Shown here piece by piece: positions 43,091 through 50,880 of a DNA stretch of 64,000 nucleotides. The DNA comes from an uncultured Clostridia bacterium (GTDB lineage: Bacteria; Bacillota; Clostridia; Christensenellales; Borkfalkiaceae), in NCBI GenBank assembly GCA_947595585.1, contig CANQET010000005.1, forward strand, positions 59,467 to 123,466. The letters are read 5' to 3'. Both the position numbers and the translations under genes were made by a program. The notes beneath the pieces were generated by a model, which was not told the origin of the DNA, did no database searches, and saw only the letters and a program-made list of their open reading frames with translations. Each line of letters begins with the position of its first letter. Positions within the stretch are counted from its first letter, which is position 1.

Positions 43091-44002
43091 TCAGGCGTTT
43101 TCGCGGCTTTGCGGGGCGATTTGCTCGAAATAAGCGAGTACAGTCCCCCACTTTTCCTCTCTGCCCGTCTGTTCGTTCAGAAATTCATGGCGTCCGCCCG
43201 CGAAGAGCTTGCAGGTCACGTTCTTCATGCCCGCCTTCTCGCGGTAAAACTTCTCGAGCTTCTTCACGCCCTTACCCATATCGCCGACGGGGTCGTTTTC
43301 CCCCGAGACGAGGAAGACGGGAAGGTCCTTGTTCAGGCCGCGGATGTACTTCCTCGTGTAGAGGCGCTTGAGGCCGTGGAAGAAATCCTTGTAGAAGCGA
43401 AAGGAGCAGGTAAATCCGCAGAAGGGGTCCTCTTTGTAGGCCGCATTGTTCTCCCCGTCGATGGAGAGCCAGGCGCCGTCGTCGAATTTCTTGGCATAGG
43501 CGCCGAAGGAGAGCTTTTCGATGAGCTTTGCGGGTTTCTTCGCCCCCTTGAAGGCACAGCCGAGCGAAGCGACGAAGGAGCCGAGGTAGACTTCGAAGTC
43601 CTTCTTGTAGTTGCTCCCCGCGATGACGGCGGCGTCGATCTTCTCGCCGTAGCGGGAGATGTAGCTCTGCGTGAGGAAGGAGCCGTAGGAAAAGCCGAAG
43701 AGGATGCGCTTTGCCTCGGGATATTTGGCGGCGATGTAGTCGGTGATCGCGGCTTCGTCGTCTAAGGTATCGCGGAACATGTCGCCCGCGGCATAGCCCA
43801 AGCTCTCGGGGTGGGTCTTGCCGTGGCCGCGGTGGTCGTCGGCGACGACGGCAAAGCCGTGCGCATTCAGAAATTTGGCAAACGCATCGTACCGCCCCGC
43901 ATGCTCGGTCATGCCGTGCACGATCTGCACGACGGCCCGCGGCGCGTTCACCTCCCATTCATAGAGATAGACGGGGGTGCCGTCGAAACTTTCAAACATC
44001 AT
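43091..44002 (-). CDS. Alpha/beta hydrolase, monoacylglycerol-lipase type
   Basis: 303 residues, serine hydrolase fold, cytoplasmic. Oxyanion region VVQIVHGMTEHAGRY, DDHRGHGKTHPES, nucleophile elbow GFSYGS, and a late FLVSGENDPVGD (Asp) and GGRHEFLNE (His) complete the triad. This pattern, HGMxEHxxRY with DxRGHG, is that of the YtpA/PldB/monoglyceride lipase group. Start is the first of two ATGs (44002) with GAGGAGAAC upstream. It runs in the same direction as the kinase gene downstream but each has a promoter. Substrate is probably a lysophospholipid or monoglyceride. Confidence 0.9.
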   Translation of the reverse strand: MMFESFDGTPVYLYEWEVNAPRAVVQIVHGMTEHAGRYDAFAKFLNAHGFAVVADDHRGHGKTHPESLGYAAGDMFRDTLDDEAAITDYIAAKYPEAKRILFGFSYGSFLTQSYISRYGEKIDAAVIAGSNYKKDFEVYLGSFVASLGCAFKGAKKPAKLIEKLSFGAYAKKFDDGAWLSIDGENNAAYKEDPFCGFTCSFRFYKDFFHGLKRLYTRKYIRGLNKDLPVFLVSGENDPVGDMGKGVKKLEKFYREKAGMKNVTCKLFAGGRHEFLNEQTGREEKWGTVLAYFEQIAPQSRENA

Positions 44003-44027
44003 GTCCGTTCTCCTCGCTTTTTTCTCC

Positions 44028-44055
44028 ATTATACCATATCTGCGCAAAAAATCAA
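44028..44055 (-). promoter_or_regulatory. Promoter of alpha/beta hydrolase gene
   Basis: Minus strand TTGATT (44050-44055), 16 bases, TATAAT (44028-44033) with extended TGG. Starts about 20 bases upstream of the ATG. Confidence 0.68.
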
Positions 44056-44098
44056 GCCCGAAGGCCGAATTTCCGACGCGGGAAAAGGGGCAGAACGC

Positions 44099-44127
44099 TT
44101 GCAATCGCGGGGGATGCGTGGTATAAT
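44099..44127 (+). promoter_or_regulatory. Promoter of PHP phosphatase gene, leaderless
   Basis: TTGCAA (44099-44104), 17 bases, TATAAT (44122-44127), extended -10 TGG. The first base of the transcript should be at 44133-44134, which is the A of the ATG. Confidence 0.75.
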
Positions 44128-44133
44128 CAAGGC

Positions 44134-44958
44134 ATGCTCAGCGATCTTCATACCCATTCCTATTTCTCGCCCGATGGGCACGCCACCCTCGAAGAAATGC
44201 TACAGGGTGCCCTGTCTCTCGGGATCGGGTACTACGGCATCAGCGAACATTTCGATCTCGACTTCCTCTCGCGGCGACACTACGAGGCGGGCGGGGGCGC
44301 CTTTTCGACGACCGACCCCGCTGCCTACTTCCCCGCGGCGCGGAAATTGCAACATGAGGTCGAAAAACCCGAGTTTCACATGCTCGTCGGCGCGGAATTC
44401 GGCTTCTGCCCCGACCCCGAAGTACAGCAGGTGCTCTCGGGCATCGCGGAGGACTATGCCCCCGATTTTATCATCAACAGCGTGCATATCATCGATGGGC
44501 AAGACGTCTATTTCGCAGATTTCTACCGCGGAAGGGATCGGAAAGAGGCGTATTCCCGCTACCTTACGCGGGTGCTCGAGAGCCTCGATGCGGAATTTTC
44601 CTACGATATCGTCGGGCATATCGGCTACCCGTCGAGGAATGCCCCCTATGTGCGCCGTGCAATGCGCTATAAAGATCATCCCGACCTCTTCGATGCGATC
44701 TTGAAGAAGATCATCGAGAAGGATAAGATCTTGGAGGTCAACGGTTCTACGGCGGGGGCCCCCTGCGATTTTCTGCCCGATACGGATATCCTCGAGCGAT
44801 ATTTTGCGCTCGGCGGAAGGAAGATCTCCTACGGTTCGGATGCACACGGGCCTTCCCGTCTCTGCCAAGGACGCATAAAAGCCGTGGAGGCGCTCAAAAC
44901 GATCGGCTTCACTTTTTTGACGATCCCCACCACCCCCCGCACGCTTTTGCCGCTGTGA
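44134..44958 (+). CDS. PHP-domain phosphatase, histidinol-phosphatase HisJ/HisK type
   Basis: 274 residues. PHP metal motifs in order: SDLHTHSYFSPDG (first His pair), GISEHFDLD, GAEFGFCPD (Glu), INSVHIIDG, DIVGHIGYPSR, LEVNGSTAG and YGSDAHGPSRL. This is the layout of Bacillus-type histidinol-phosphatase, which releases phosphate from L-histidinol phosphate. No other his genes are present, so another phosphoester substrate is possible. The mRNA is predicted to start at the ATG; AAGG three bases upstream is too close to act as a ribosome site. Confidence 0.88.
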   Translation: MLSDLHTHSYFSPDGHATLEEMLQGALSLGIGYYGISEHFDLDFLSRRHYEAGGGAFSTTDPAAYFPAARKLQHEVEKPEFHMLVGAEFGFCPDPEVQQVLSGIAEDYAPDFIINSVHIIDGQDVYFADFYRGRDRKEAYSRYLTRVLESLDAEFSYDIVGHIGYPSRNAPYVRRAMRYKDHPDLFDAILKKIIEKDKILEVNGSTAGAPCDFLPDTDILERYFALGGRKISYGSDAHGPSRLCQGRIKAVEALKTIGFTFLTIPTTPRTLLPL

Positions 44959-44961
44959 GAC

Positions 44962-45080
<119 letters not shown>

Positions 45081-45099
45081 ACGTACTGATAGGCCCCGT

Positions 45100-45245
45100 C
45101 GTCTCCTGCCCACCCCCCTACCCCCCTCCAATGGAGGGGGTGTCGCACGTGAGGGGCCGCGTCGGTTACCCTGAACGTCATTTCGAACGTAGTGAGAAAT
45201 CTCAAAGTCGAGATTCCTCACCCCTAAAGGGGTTCGGAATGACGT
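45100..45245. repeat. C-rich hairpin and CGTCATTTCGAAC repeat
   Basis: CCCTCCAATGGAGGG module (45108-45141) and a complete CGTCATTTCGAACG element (45177-45245): arms GAGAAATCTC and GAGATTCCTC, ending GTTCGGAATGACG. It differs from the 39297 copy only in the internal arm. Confidence 0.8.
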
Positions 45246-45259
45246 GGGGGAAACCGTCA

Positions 45260-45476
45260 AACTGCGGAGAAGCAAGCAGAACGAGGAGCGCGCGGCTTCC
45301 CGACGGGAGACGACAACGGGTACCGTCTTGCTCATCACGAGCGCCGACGGGTACCGTCAAACTGCGGAGAAGCAAGCAAGACAAGGAATGCGAGGCTTTT
45401 CGCAGGGAGTGTACTCGAACGTACACGACCAAGAAAAACGTAGCATGACGCAGTATTGCGTAGCTTATCCGCAGTT
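45260..45476. repeat. Terminal-inverted-repeat element, copy 2 with a truncated neighbour
   Basis: Complete copy at 45360-45476: ends AACTGCGGAGAAGC (45360-45373) and GCTTATCCGCAGTT (45463-45476), internal GTGTAC-TCGAAC-GTACAC. A 5' fragment with the same end sits at 45260-45281, joined to about 75 unrelated bases carrying GGGTACCGTC twice. Same orientation as copy 1 and likewise followed by a terminator. Confidence 0.7.
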
Positions 45477-45492
45477 CGCTTATCCAAAGCAG

Positions 45493-45523
45493 AAAAACAT
45501 GGGAGACATGCTCCCATGTTTTT
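45493..45523. terminator. Bidirectional terminator downstream of rubrerythrin gene
   Basis: AAAAACATGGGAG, ACATG loop, CTCCCATGTTTTT. About 80 bases beyond the rubrerythrin stop on its transcript side. Confidence 0.85.
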
Positions 45524-45604
45524 CTTTTTAAGAACAACTCTTCGTGTTTTTCGTGTTCTTGGTCGAATTGCCCTGCTTGTTCGAAGTTTTTTCGGACGTC
45601 TTTT

Positions 45605-46201
45605 TCATATATTCTCCTTTTTGAAGGGAAGGTGCAGCTCGACTTCACCCTGTGATGCGCCGCACAGCGGGCAGATGTTCCATGCTTCTTTTGTAGTATG
45701 CATATACCCGCATTCGCCGCAGATCCACAGCATCGGCCGCTCTGCTTTGTAGAGGGAGCCGTCCTCGAACGCCTCTCCGAGGTACCCGAAGATGATCTTA
45801 TGATTTTCCTCCACCTTCGCGACCTGTTCGAATTTGAGCGCAAGTTGCTCAAACCCCTCTTTTCGTGCGATCCTCGCAAATTCGGGATACAGAACTTCCG
45901 CCTCATCCCGTTCATCGAGGGCCGCAAAGCGCAGATTTTCGGCGATCGTCCCCGCGTGGAACGGAAAACTCGCTTCGATACGGATATCCTCTTGGCTTCC
46001 CGCGTACTCCTGGATGGCTTCGAAGAACACCTTCGCGTGGTTTGTCTCGTTCTTCGCGATCGTGCGGATGGTATCCGCCAAGACCGCATAGCCCTGCTTC
46101 GTCGCTTCCTTTGCCGTGAGCTGATAGCGCATTCCCGCCTGGCATTCCCCCGCAAATCCTCTTGCGAGGTTCAGATATGTCTGCGTCTCGGTAAAATTCA
46201 T
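45605..46201 (-). CDS. rbr: Rubrerythrin
   Basis: 198 residues. Ferritin-like di-iron domain about 1-145 with Glu/His ligands (GECQAGMRYQ, AKNETNHAKVF, RDEAEVLYPEFARIA, VAKVEENHKIIFGYL) and a C-terminal rubredoxin centre, CGECGYMH...CPLCGASQG, that holds one Fe(Cys)4. Reduces hydrogen peroxide in anaerobes using rubredoxin or NADH-linked electrons. Start ATG at 46201 is the first Met with family similarity (MNFTETQTYLNLARGFAGE). Divergent from the gene at 46342. Fits an oxygen-sensitive organism. Confidence 0.95.
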   Translation of the reverse strand: MNFTETQTYLNLARGFAGECQAGMRYQLTAKEATKQGYAVLADTIRTIAKNETNHAKVFFEAIQEYAGSQEDIRIEASFPFHAGTIAENLRFAALDERDEAEVLYPEFARIARKEGFEQLALKFEQVAKVEENHKIIFGYLGEAFEDGSLYKAERPMLWICGECGYMHTTKEAWNICPLCGASQGEVELHLPFKKENI

Positions 46202-46301
46202 GGCTGTTTCCCCCTTCGCAAGCAAGTTGTGCGAAAATTTTTCCCGTTATGCGGAAGCCACACAGGAAATTTTCTCCGCAAATGATACAATTTTCCTACG
46301 G

Positions 46302-46313
46302 ATGTGGTATAAT
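46302..46313 (+). promoter_or_regulatory. Extended -10 promoter of gene at 46342
   Basis: TGTGGTATAAT with TATAAT at 46308-46313. The -35 region is poor (ATACAA), so the extended TGG element probably carries recognition. Leader about 22 bases including GGAGG. Confidence 0.6.
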
Positions 46314-46341
46314 CATAGCGAAGAAACCATGGAGGTACCCC

Positions 46342-47379
46342 ATGAAACACAGAAGATCCTTTTATGTTCTTCTCGCGCTCGAGATCTTCCTCATCGTGCT
46401 CGGCGTCTTTCTCGCAGGTTGGTGGATGGGCTTCGGCTATCCCTTCTTCGACCGCATCGCAGAGCGGGGCGCGAAGATCCCCGGGCTCGACAGCGGCATT
46501 TCCCCCCAAGGGCTGTGCGCCCTGCCCGAGGACTGCCCCTACAGCTTTGCGATGAGCGGCTACCTGAAAGGCGAGCCCTCGCGCGTGTATCTCATTTCCG
46601 ACGACCCCGTCATGGACAAGAAGGACGTCGAGCGCTATCTCACCTTCACCGAGGGCGGGAAGCCGATCCAAACGCACTTCGGCGGCGTGACGGCCTCCGA
46701 CGACCGCCTCTTCGTCGCAAGCGGGAAAAAGATCATACACGTGTCGCTCGAAAAGGTGCTCTCCTGCGAAAACGGCAAGGCCGTCGAGATCGACGGGAGC
46801 TTTTCCACGGGGCTGCAGAACGCCTTCTGCTACATCTTCGGCGATATGTTCTTCGCGGGTGAGTTCTACCGTGCGGGCAACTACGAGACCGACAAGACCC
46901 ACCACCTCGAGACCGAAGAGGGCGAGCACCCCGCCTTCATCTACCAATTCCCGCTCGAGACGGTGTGCACCGAGACTTCCGCCGCCCCCGAAAAGGCGAT
47001 CTCGGTCTGCGGGCTCGTGCAGGGCGTCGCCGTAAATGAAGAGAAGATCCTCCTCTCCTGCTCCTACGGGCTGCCCGATTCCACCCTCCGCATCTACGAT
47101 AATCCCCTCACAGACGAGCCGCAGCAGACGGTGACGATCGGCGAAAAGGAGGTACCCCTCTATATTTTAACGGGAGGAACGTCCGTCGTGCTGCCCTGCA
47201 TGAGCGAAGAACTCTTCCTCCGCGACGGAAAGGTCTACATCCTCTTCGAGTCCATGAGCATGAAGTACCGCTTCGTCGTGCACAGCCGCATCACCCGCAT
47301 CGTCTCCATGGACCTTCAGGCCCTCCTCTCCCCCGATGCCGTCCAGCGCACCTTCTTCGGCCTCTCGATGGAAAAATAA
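46342..47379 (+). CDS. Membrane-anchored extracytoplasmic protein, beta-propeller-like
   Basis: 345 residues; family not recognised. Signal anchor about 8-28 (VLLALEIFLIVLGVFLAGWW) after MKHRRSF. The rest is predicted outside the membrane and shows recurring blade-like strands: VTASDDRLFVASGKKIIHVSL, GLVQGVAVNEEKILLSCS, LRIYDNPLTDE, FLRDGKVYILFESMS, ITRIVSMDLQ. This alternation suggests a beta-propeller. ATG at 46342 has GGAGG six bases upstream; the frame is open further upstream without a ribosome site. A strong terminator follows. Confidence 0.78.
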   Translation: MKHRRSFYVLLALEIFLIVLGVFLAGWWMGFGYPFFDRIAERGAKIPGLDSGISPQGLCALPEDCPYSFAMSGYLKGEPSRVYLISDDPVMDKKDVERYLTFTEGGKPIQTHFGGVTASDDRLFVASGKKIIHVSLEKVLSCENGKAVEIDGSFSTGLQNAFCYIFGDMFFAGEFYRAGNYETDKTHHLETEEGEHPAFIYQFPLETVCTETSAAPEKAISVCGLVQGVAVNEEKILLSCSYGLPDSTLRIYDNPLTDEPQQTVTIGEKEVPLYILTGGTSVVLPCMSEELFLRDGKVYILFESMSMKYRFVVHSRITRIVSMDLQALLSPDAVQRTFFGLSMEK

Positions 47380-47394
47380 CCGAATAAACGACAT

Positions 47395-47433
47395 ACGCCC
47401 CCGCCGTTTCGCTTACGGCAGGGGCGTTTTTTT
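47395..47433 (+). terminator. Terminator after propeller-like gene
   Basis: ACGCCCCCGCCGT, TTCGCTT loop, ACGGCAGGGGCGT then seven T residues. It touches the last base of the convergent ClC gene. Confidence 0.88.
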
Positions 47434-49120
47434 AAGATTCGGAAGGGGGCGGGGCCGCATCTTCGGGGGAATCCTCGGGCGGCGCTTCGGGCGCCTCTCG
47501 GATGGCCTCGCTCTCGAGGACTTCGAGCACTTCACCCGCCACGGCACGGAGGGCGCCGAGGTATTCTTCGCGGTCCTCGGGCTTTCCTTCGATCGTGAGG
47601 ACGTCGCCCTCGCAAAGCTCCGTGGCACCCTTGGGGACGATGGTCTCCCCCGCCCGCAGCAGCCCCGTAACGAGCGCCGTGAAGGGCCAGAGGATATCGC
47701 GGATCTCCCTTCCCGCCGCGCTCTCGCCCACGCGCAGGCGCACGGTGACGCGCTTTGCCTTGTTCTCGCGTTCCTCGAGGATCTCGTCGAGCAGGCGTTC
47801 ATAGAGCGGTTCGGTGTGGAAGACGTTCCCGACGAGGTACCCCATCGCCACGCAGAGCACGGCGGGGAGCAGGAAGGTGAAGTCCCACGTGAGTTCGACG
47901 ACCATGATGAGCCCCGTGATGGGCGCCTTGACGACGGTCGCGAAGAAGGTCACCATGCAGAGGACGATGAGGGTATCCGAGAGCGCGGGATCCATCCCCA
48001 TGTAGGCAAAAAGTTTGGAAAAGAGCGCCCCGAGCGCGGCCCCCATCGCCATCATCGGGATGGAGCAGCAGCAGGGCAGATCCGAGGCGGTATTGACGAC
48101 CGTCACGATGAACTTCATCACGAGGATCAGGGAAAGGGAGAGGACGAACCCCGCCCCGAACACCGAAAAGACCTCCGTGAACTGCTCCTCGGCCCCGCTT
48201 CCGAGCGAGGCGATGAGTTCGGTGCCGCCGCCCATGACGCCCGCCGTCACGAGCCCGAACGCCCCCGCAAGCACGAACGGGATGGTGTATTTTCCCATCC
48301 CCTTGAAGAAGGTCAGCTTCTTGAAGAGCTTCCGAAGCGCGAAGAGCAGGCAGTAAAACCCCACCCCGCACAGCGCGACGAGGAAGGAGGCGAGAAGGGC
48401 ATAGAGGCAGAACATCGCCCCCGCATCTCCCGCGGCGGGGAAGGAGAAGGTCGTAAGGAAGGGTCCGACCGAAAGCCCCATCGCGGGGCGCAGGAGGTTG
48501 CGGATGACGATCGCGACGGCGACCGAGGAGAAGGAACACACGAACACTTCGGGCGTGAAGCGCTTGTGGGCTTCCTCATAGGCAAAGACCATGCCCGTAA
48601 GCGGCGCATTGAGCGCCACGGCAAGACCGGCACAGGCACCCCCCGTGATCTGATATCTCCGCACGACGGCATTCCGCCGCAGAAGGTCGCTCGCCCCCGA
48701 ACCGCAGGCGCCGCCGATCATGAGGCTGGGTCCTTCGCTTCCCGCGGAGAGCCCCATAAATACCGTGAAGAGCGAGGCGGCGAACATGCCCGTGAGGACT
48801 TGGTACCACTTGAAGCGGAACAGCCCCTTGGTGGCGCCCTCCGTTTGGGGGAAGCCGCTCCCGCGGATCATGGGAAGGAACTTCAAGACGCCCCCGATTA
48901 CGATCCCGCCGAGGAAGAGGGCGACGAAGAGAAGGGGGATAAATGCGGGATGGGTGCGGAAAACGTTGTAATACTCGACGGAAAACTCCTCGCACATCAC
49001 GACGAGCACATTATAAAGCGTGACGACGACGCCCGCAAATGCGCCCGTCAATGCGCCCACGGCGACGATCTGCACGCCGTAGCCTGCCTTGTTTCCGATG
49101 GCCTTCATCGTATCCCGCAT
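47432..49120 (-). CDS. ClC-family chloride channel/exchanger with TrkA-C domain
   Basis: 562 residues. About ten TM segments with the ClC selectivity motifs GSGFPQ (GSGIP in most), GLSAGSEGPSLMIG including the gating Glu, and the inner GMDPALSDTLIVLC region. The C-terminal 100 residues carry an RCK_C/TrkA-C domain (TVRLRVGESAAGREIRDIL, IVPKGATELCEGDVLTIEG) and a Pro/Glu-rich tail. Start ATG at 49120 has GAGGAAAC upstream; a longer open frame runs back into the ABC gene without similarity. It lies 17 bases after the ABC gene as last member of a CaCA-ABC-ABC-ClC operon. Exports or exchanges chloride or fluoride. Confidence 0.92.
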   Translation of the reverse strand: MRDTMKAIGNKAGYGVQIVAVGALTGAFAGVVVTLYNVLVVMCEEFSVEYYNVFRTHPAFIPLLFVALFLGGIVIGGVLKFLPMIRGSGFPQTEGATKGLFRFKWYQVLTGMFAASLFTVFMGLSAGSEGPSLMIGGACGSGASDLLRRNAVVRRYQITGGACAGLAVALNAPLTGMVFAYEEAHKRFTPEVFVCSFSSVAVAIVIRNLLRPAMGLSVGPFLTTFSFPAAGDAGAMFCLYALLASFLVALCGVGFYCLLFALRKLFKKLTFFKGMGKYTIPFVLAGAFGLVTAGVMGGGTELIASLGSGAEEQFTEVFSVFGAGFVLSLSLILVMKFIVTVVNTASDLPCCCSIPMMAMGAALGALFSKLFAYMGMDPALSDTLIVLCMVTFFATVVKAPITGLIMVVELTWDFTFLLPAVLCVAMGYLVGNVFHTEPLYERLLDEILEERENKAKRVTVRLRVGESAAGREIRDILWPFTALVTGLLRAGETIVPKGATELCEGDVLTIEGKPEDREEYLGALRAVAGEVLEVLESEAIREAPEAPPEDSPEDAAPPPSES

Positions 49121-49137
49121 AAGTGTTTCCTCGTATC

Positions 49138-50880
49138 TCAGCCGCCGAAGCCCGCGCGGTAGAGTTCGGCGTAGAAGCCGTTCTTCGCGATGAGTTCGGC
49201 GTGATTTCCCTGTTCGACGATCTTGCCCGCCCGCATCACGAGGATGAGGTCGGCGTTCACGATCGTAGAGAGCCTGTGGGCGACGATAAACGATGTACGT
49301 CCCCACTGTAATTCGGCAAATGCCTCCTGCACGATCCGCTCGGTGCGGGTATCGATGTTGGAAGTTGCCTCGTCGAGAATGAGCATGGTCGGGCGGCAGA
49401 GCATGACCCGCGCGATGCACAAAAGCTGTTTCTGCCCCGCGGAGAGCACCCCCTCTTCGCCGACGGGCGTATCGTATCCCTTGGGCAGAAGACGGATGAA
49501 GGCATCGGCCTTTGCGGCCTTCGCCGCCTCCACCATCTCCTCCTCGGTGCAGTCTTCCCGCCCCATGGTGAGGTTTTCGCGTACGGTGCCCGCGCGCAGC
49601 CACGTCTCCTGCAGGACCATGCCATAGTTCTTGCGGAGCGAGGCACGGGTGACTTCGCGGATATCGCTCCCATCGACATAAATGGCACCCCCCTGTACGT
49701 CGTAAAACCGCATGAGGAGGTTGACGAGCGTCGTCTTGCCGCAGCCCGTGGGGCCGACGATGGCGACCCGCATGCCGGGCCTGACCGCAAGGTCGAAGTG
49801 TTCGATGAGCGGGCGGGCGGGGTCGTAAGAAAAACTTACGTCCCGGAGTTCCACCGCCCCGTCTGCCGTAGCAAGCTCCCTGCAGCCGGCGTCCGAGGGC
49901 TCCTCCGCTTCCCCGATGAGGGCGAAGACCCGCCCCGCACAGGCGAAGGCGTTCTGGAATTCGGCGATGACCTCGGAGATCTCGTTGAAGGGCTTCGTAT
50001 ATTGGTTGGCGTAGGAGAGGAAGAGGGAGAGATCGCCCACGGTGAAGGCCGCCGCCGTCCCCGCCGTGAGGATGGCAAACAGTCCGCCCGCAAGCGCGAC
50101 CGCGGCATACACGAGGGCATTGACAAAGCGCGTCGTGGGGTTGGTCGTCGAGGAGAAGAACACTGCCCGAAGGGAGGCCGCCCGCAAGATCTCGTTCTTT
50201 TTTGCAAACTCCGCCGCCGTCTTCTCTTCGCGGGAGAAGGCCTTCACGACCTTGAGGTTTGCGATCATCTCATCGGCATACGCCGTGGCGTCGGCACGCG
50301 CCTCGGTCTGTGCGCGGAAGGTATTGTACGTCCGCTTCGCAATAAACCGTGCGACGAACAGGGAGAGCGGGGTGATGAGGATCACCACGAGCGCGATCTC
50401 CCAGCGGATGGCGAGCATGATCCCGATGACGCCGAAGATCGTGAGGATGCCCGTAAAGAGTTGGGTAAATCCGAGGAGCAGGCCGTCGGAGAAGGTCTCG
50501 GCATCGGTGACGACGACGTTTGCGACATCCCCGAAGGCGCGGTCGTCGATGTAGCGAAGCGGCAGGACGCCGAGCTTTCGGAAGGCGTCTTTGCGCATCT
50601 CGGAGAGCATGAGGTAGGCGATGCGCTGGTTGGAGAGGCTCATGATCCACTGGAAGAGGGCCGCGGCGGCCGCGGAGACGCCCACGCCGAGGAGATCGAG
50701 CTGCAGGGCGGCAAAGTCCACATTCCCCTGCCCCACGGCGCAATCGATGGCCCGCCCCGCGAAGAAGGGCGCGAGCAGCTGCCCCGCGACGGCAAAGAGG
50801 GCGGAGATGATGGTCACCGCAAGCAATAGTCCATGTTTTTTGAGACGGCGGAGGATCTCGATGAGGGTCTTTTTCTTCAT
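49138..50880 (-). CDS. ABC exporter half-transporter, canonical ATPase site
   Basis: 580 residues: six TM helices about 20-315, then an ATPase domain with Walker A GPTGCGKTT, signature LSAGQKQLL, Walker B MLILDEATSNID with the catalytic Glu, and His switch VAHRLSTI. Its partner at 50877 has Asp in place of that Glu, so the two should form a heterodimer with one active site, as in TM287/TM288-type exporters. ATG at 50880 overlaps the partner's stop (ATGA). Likely drug or lipid export; the substrate is not visible. Confidence 0.92.
   Translation of the reverse strand: MKKKTLIEILRRLKKHGLLLAVTIISALFAVAGQLLAPFFAGRAIDCAVGQGNVDFAALQLDLLGVGVSAAAAALFQWIMSLSNQRIAYLMLSEMRKDAFRKLGVLPLRYIDDRAFGDVANVVVTDAETFSDGLLLGFTQLFTGILTIFGVIGIMLAIRWEIALVVILITPLSLFVARFIAKRTYNTFRAQTEARADATAYADEMIANLKVVKAFSREEKTAAEFAKKNEILRAASLRAVFFSSTTNPTTRFVNALVYAAVALAGGLFAILTAGTAAAFTVGDLSLFLSYANQYTKPFNEISEVIAEFQNAFACAGRVFALIGEAEEPSDAGCRELATADGAVELRDVSFSYDPARPLIEHFDLAVRPGMRVAIVGPTGCGKTTLVNLLMRFYDVQGGAIYVDGSDIREVTRASLRKNYGMVLQETWLRAGTVRENLTMGREDCTEEEMVEAAKAAKADAFIRLLPKGYDTPVGEEGVLSAGQKQLLCIARVMLCRPTMLILDEATSNIDTRTERIVQEAFAELQWGRTSFIVAHRLSTIVNADLILVMRAGKIVEQGNHAELIAKNGFYAELYRAGFGG

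Noticed and set aside
47432..49603. Longer ClC start at 49603
   Set aside because: The extension runs antisense-free but in a different frame over the ABC ATPase gene, and a good ribosome site precedes 49120.
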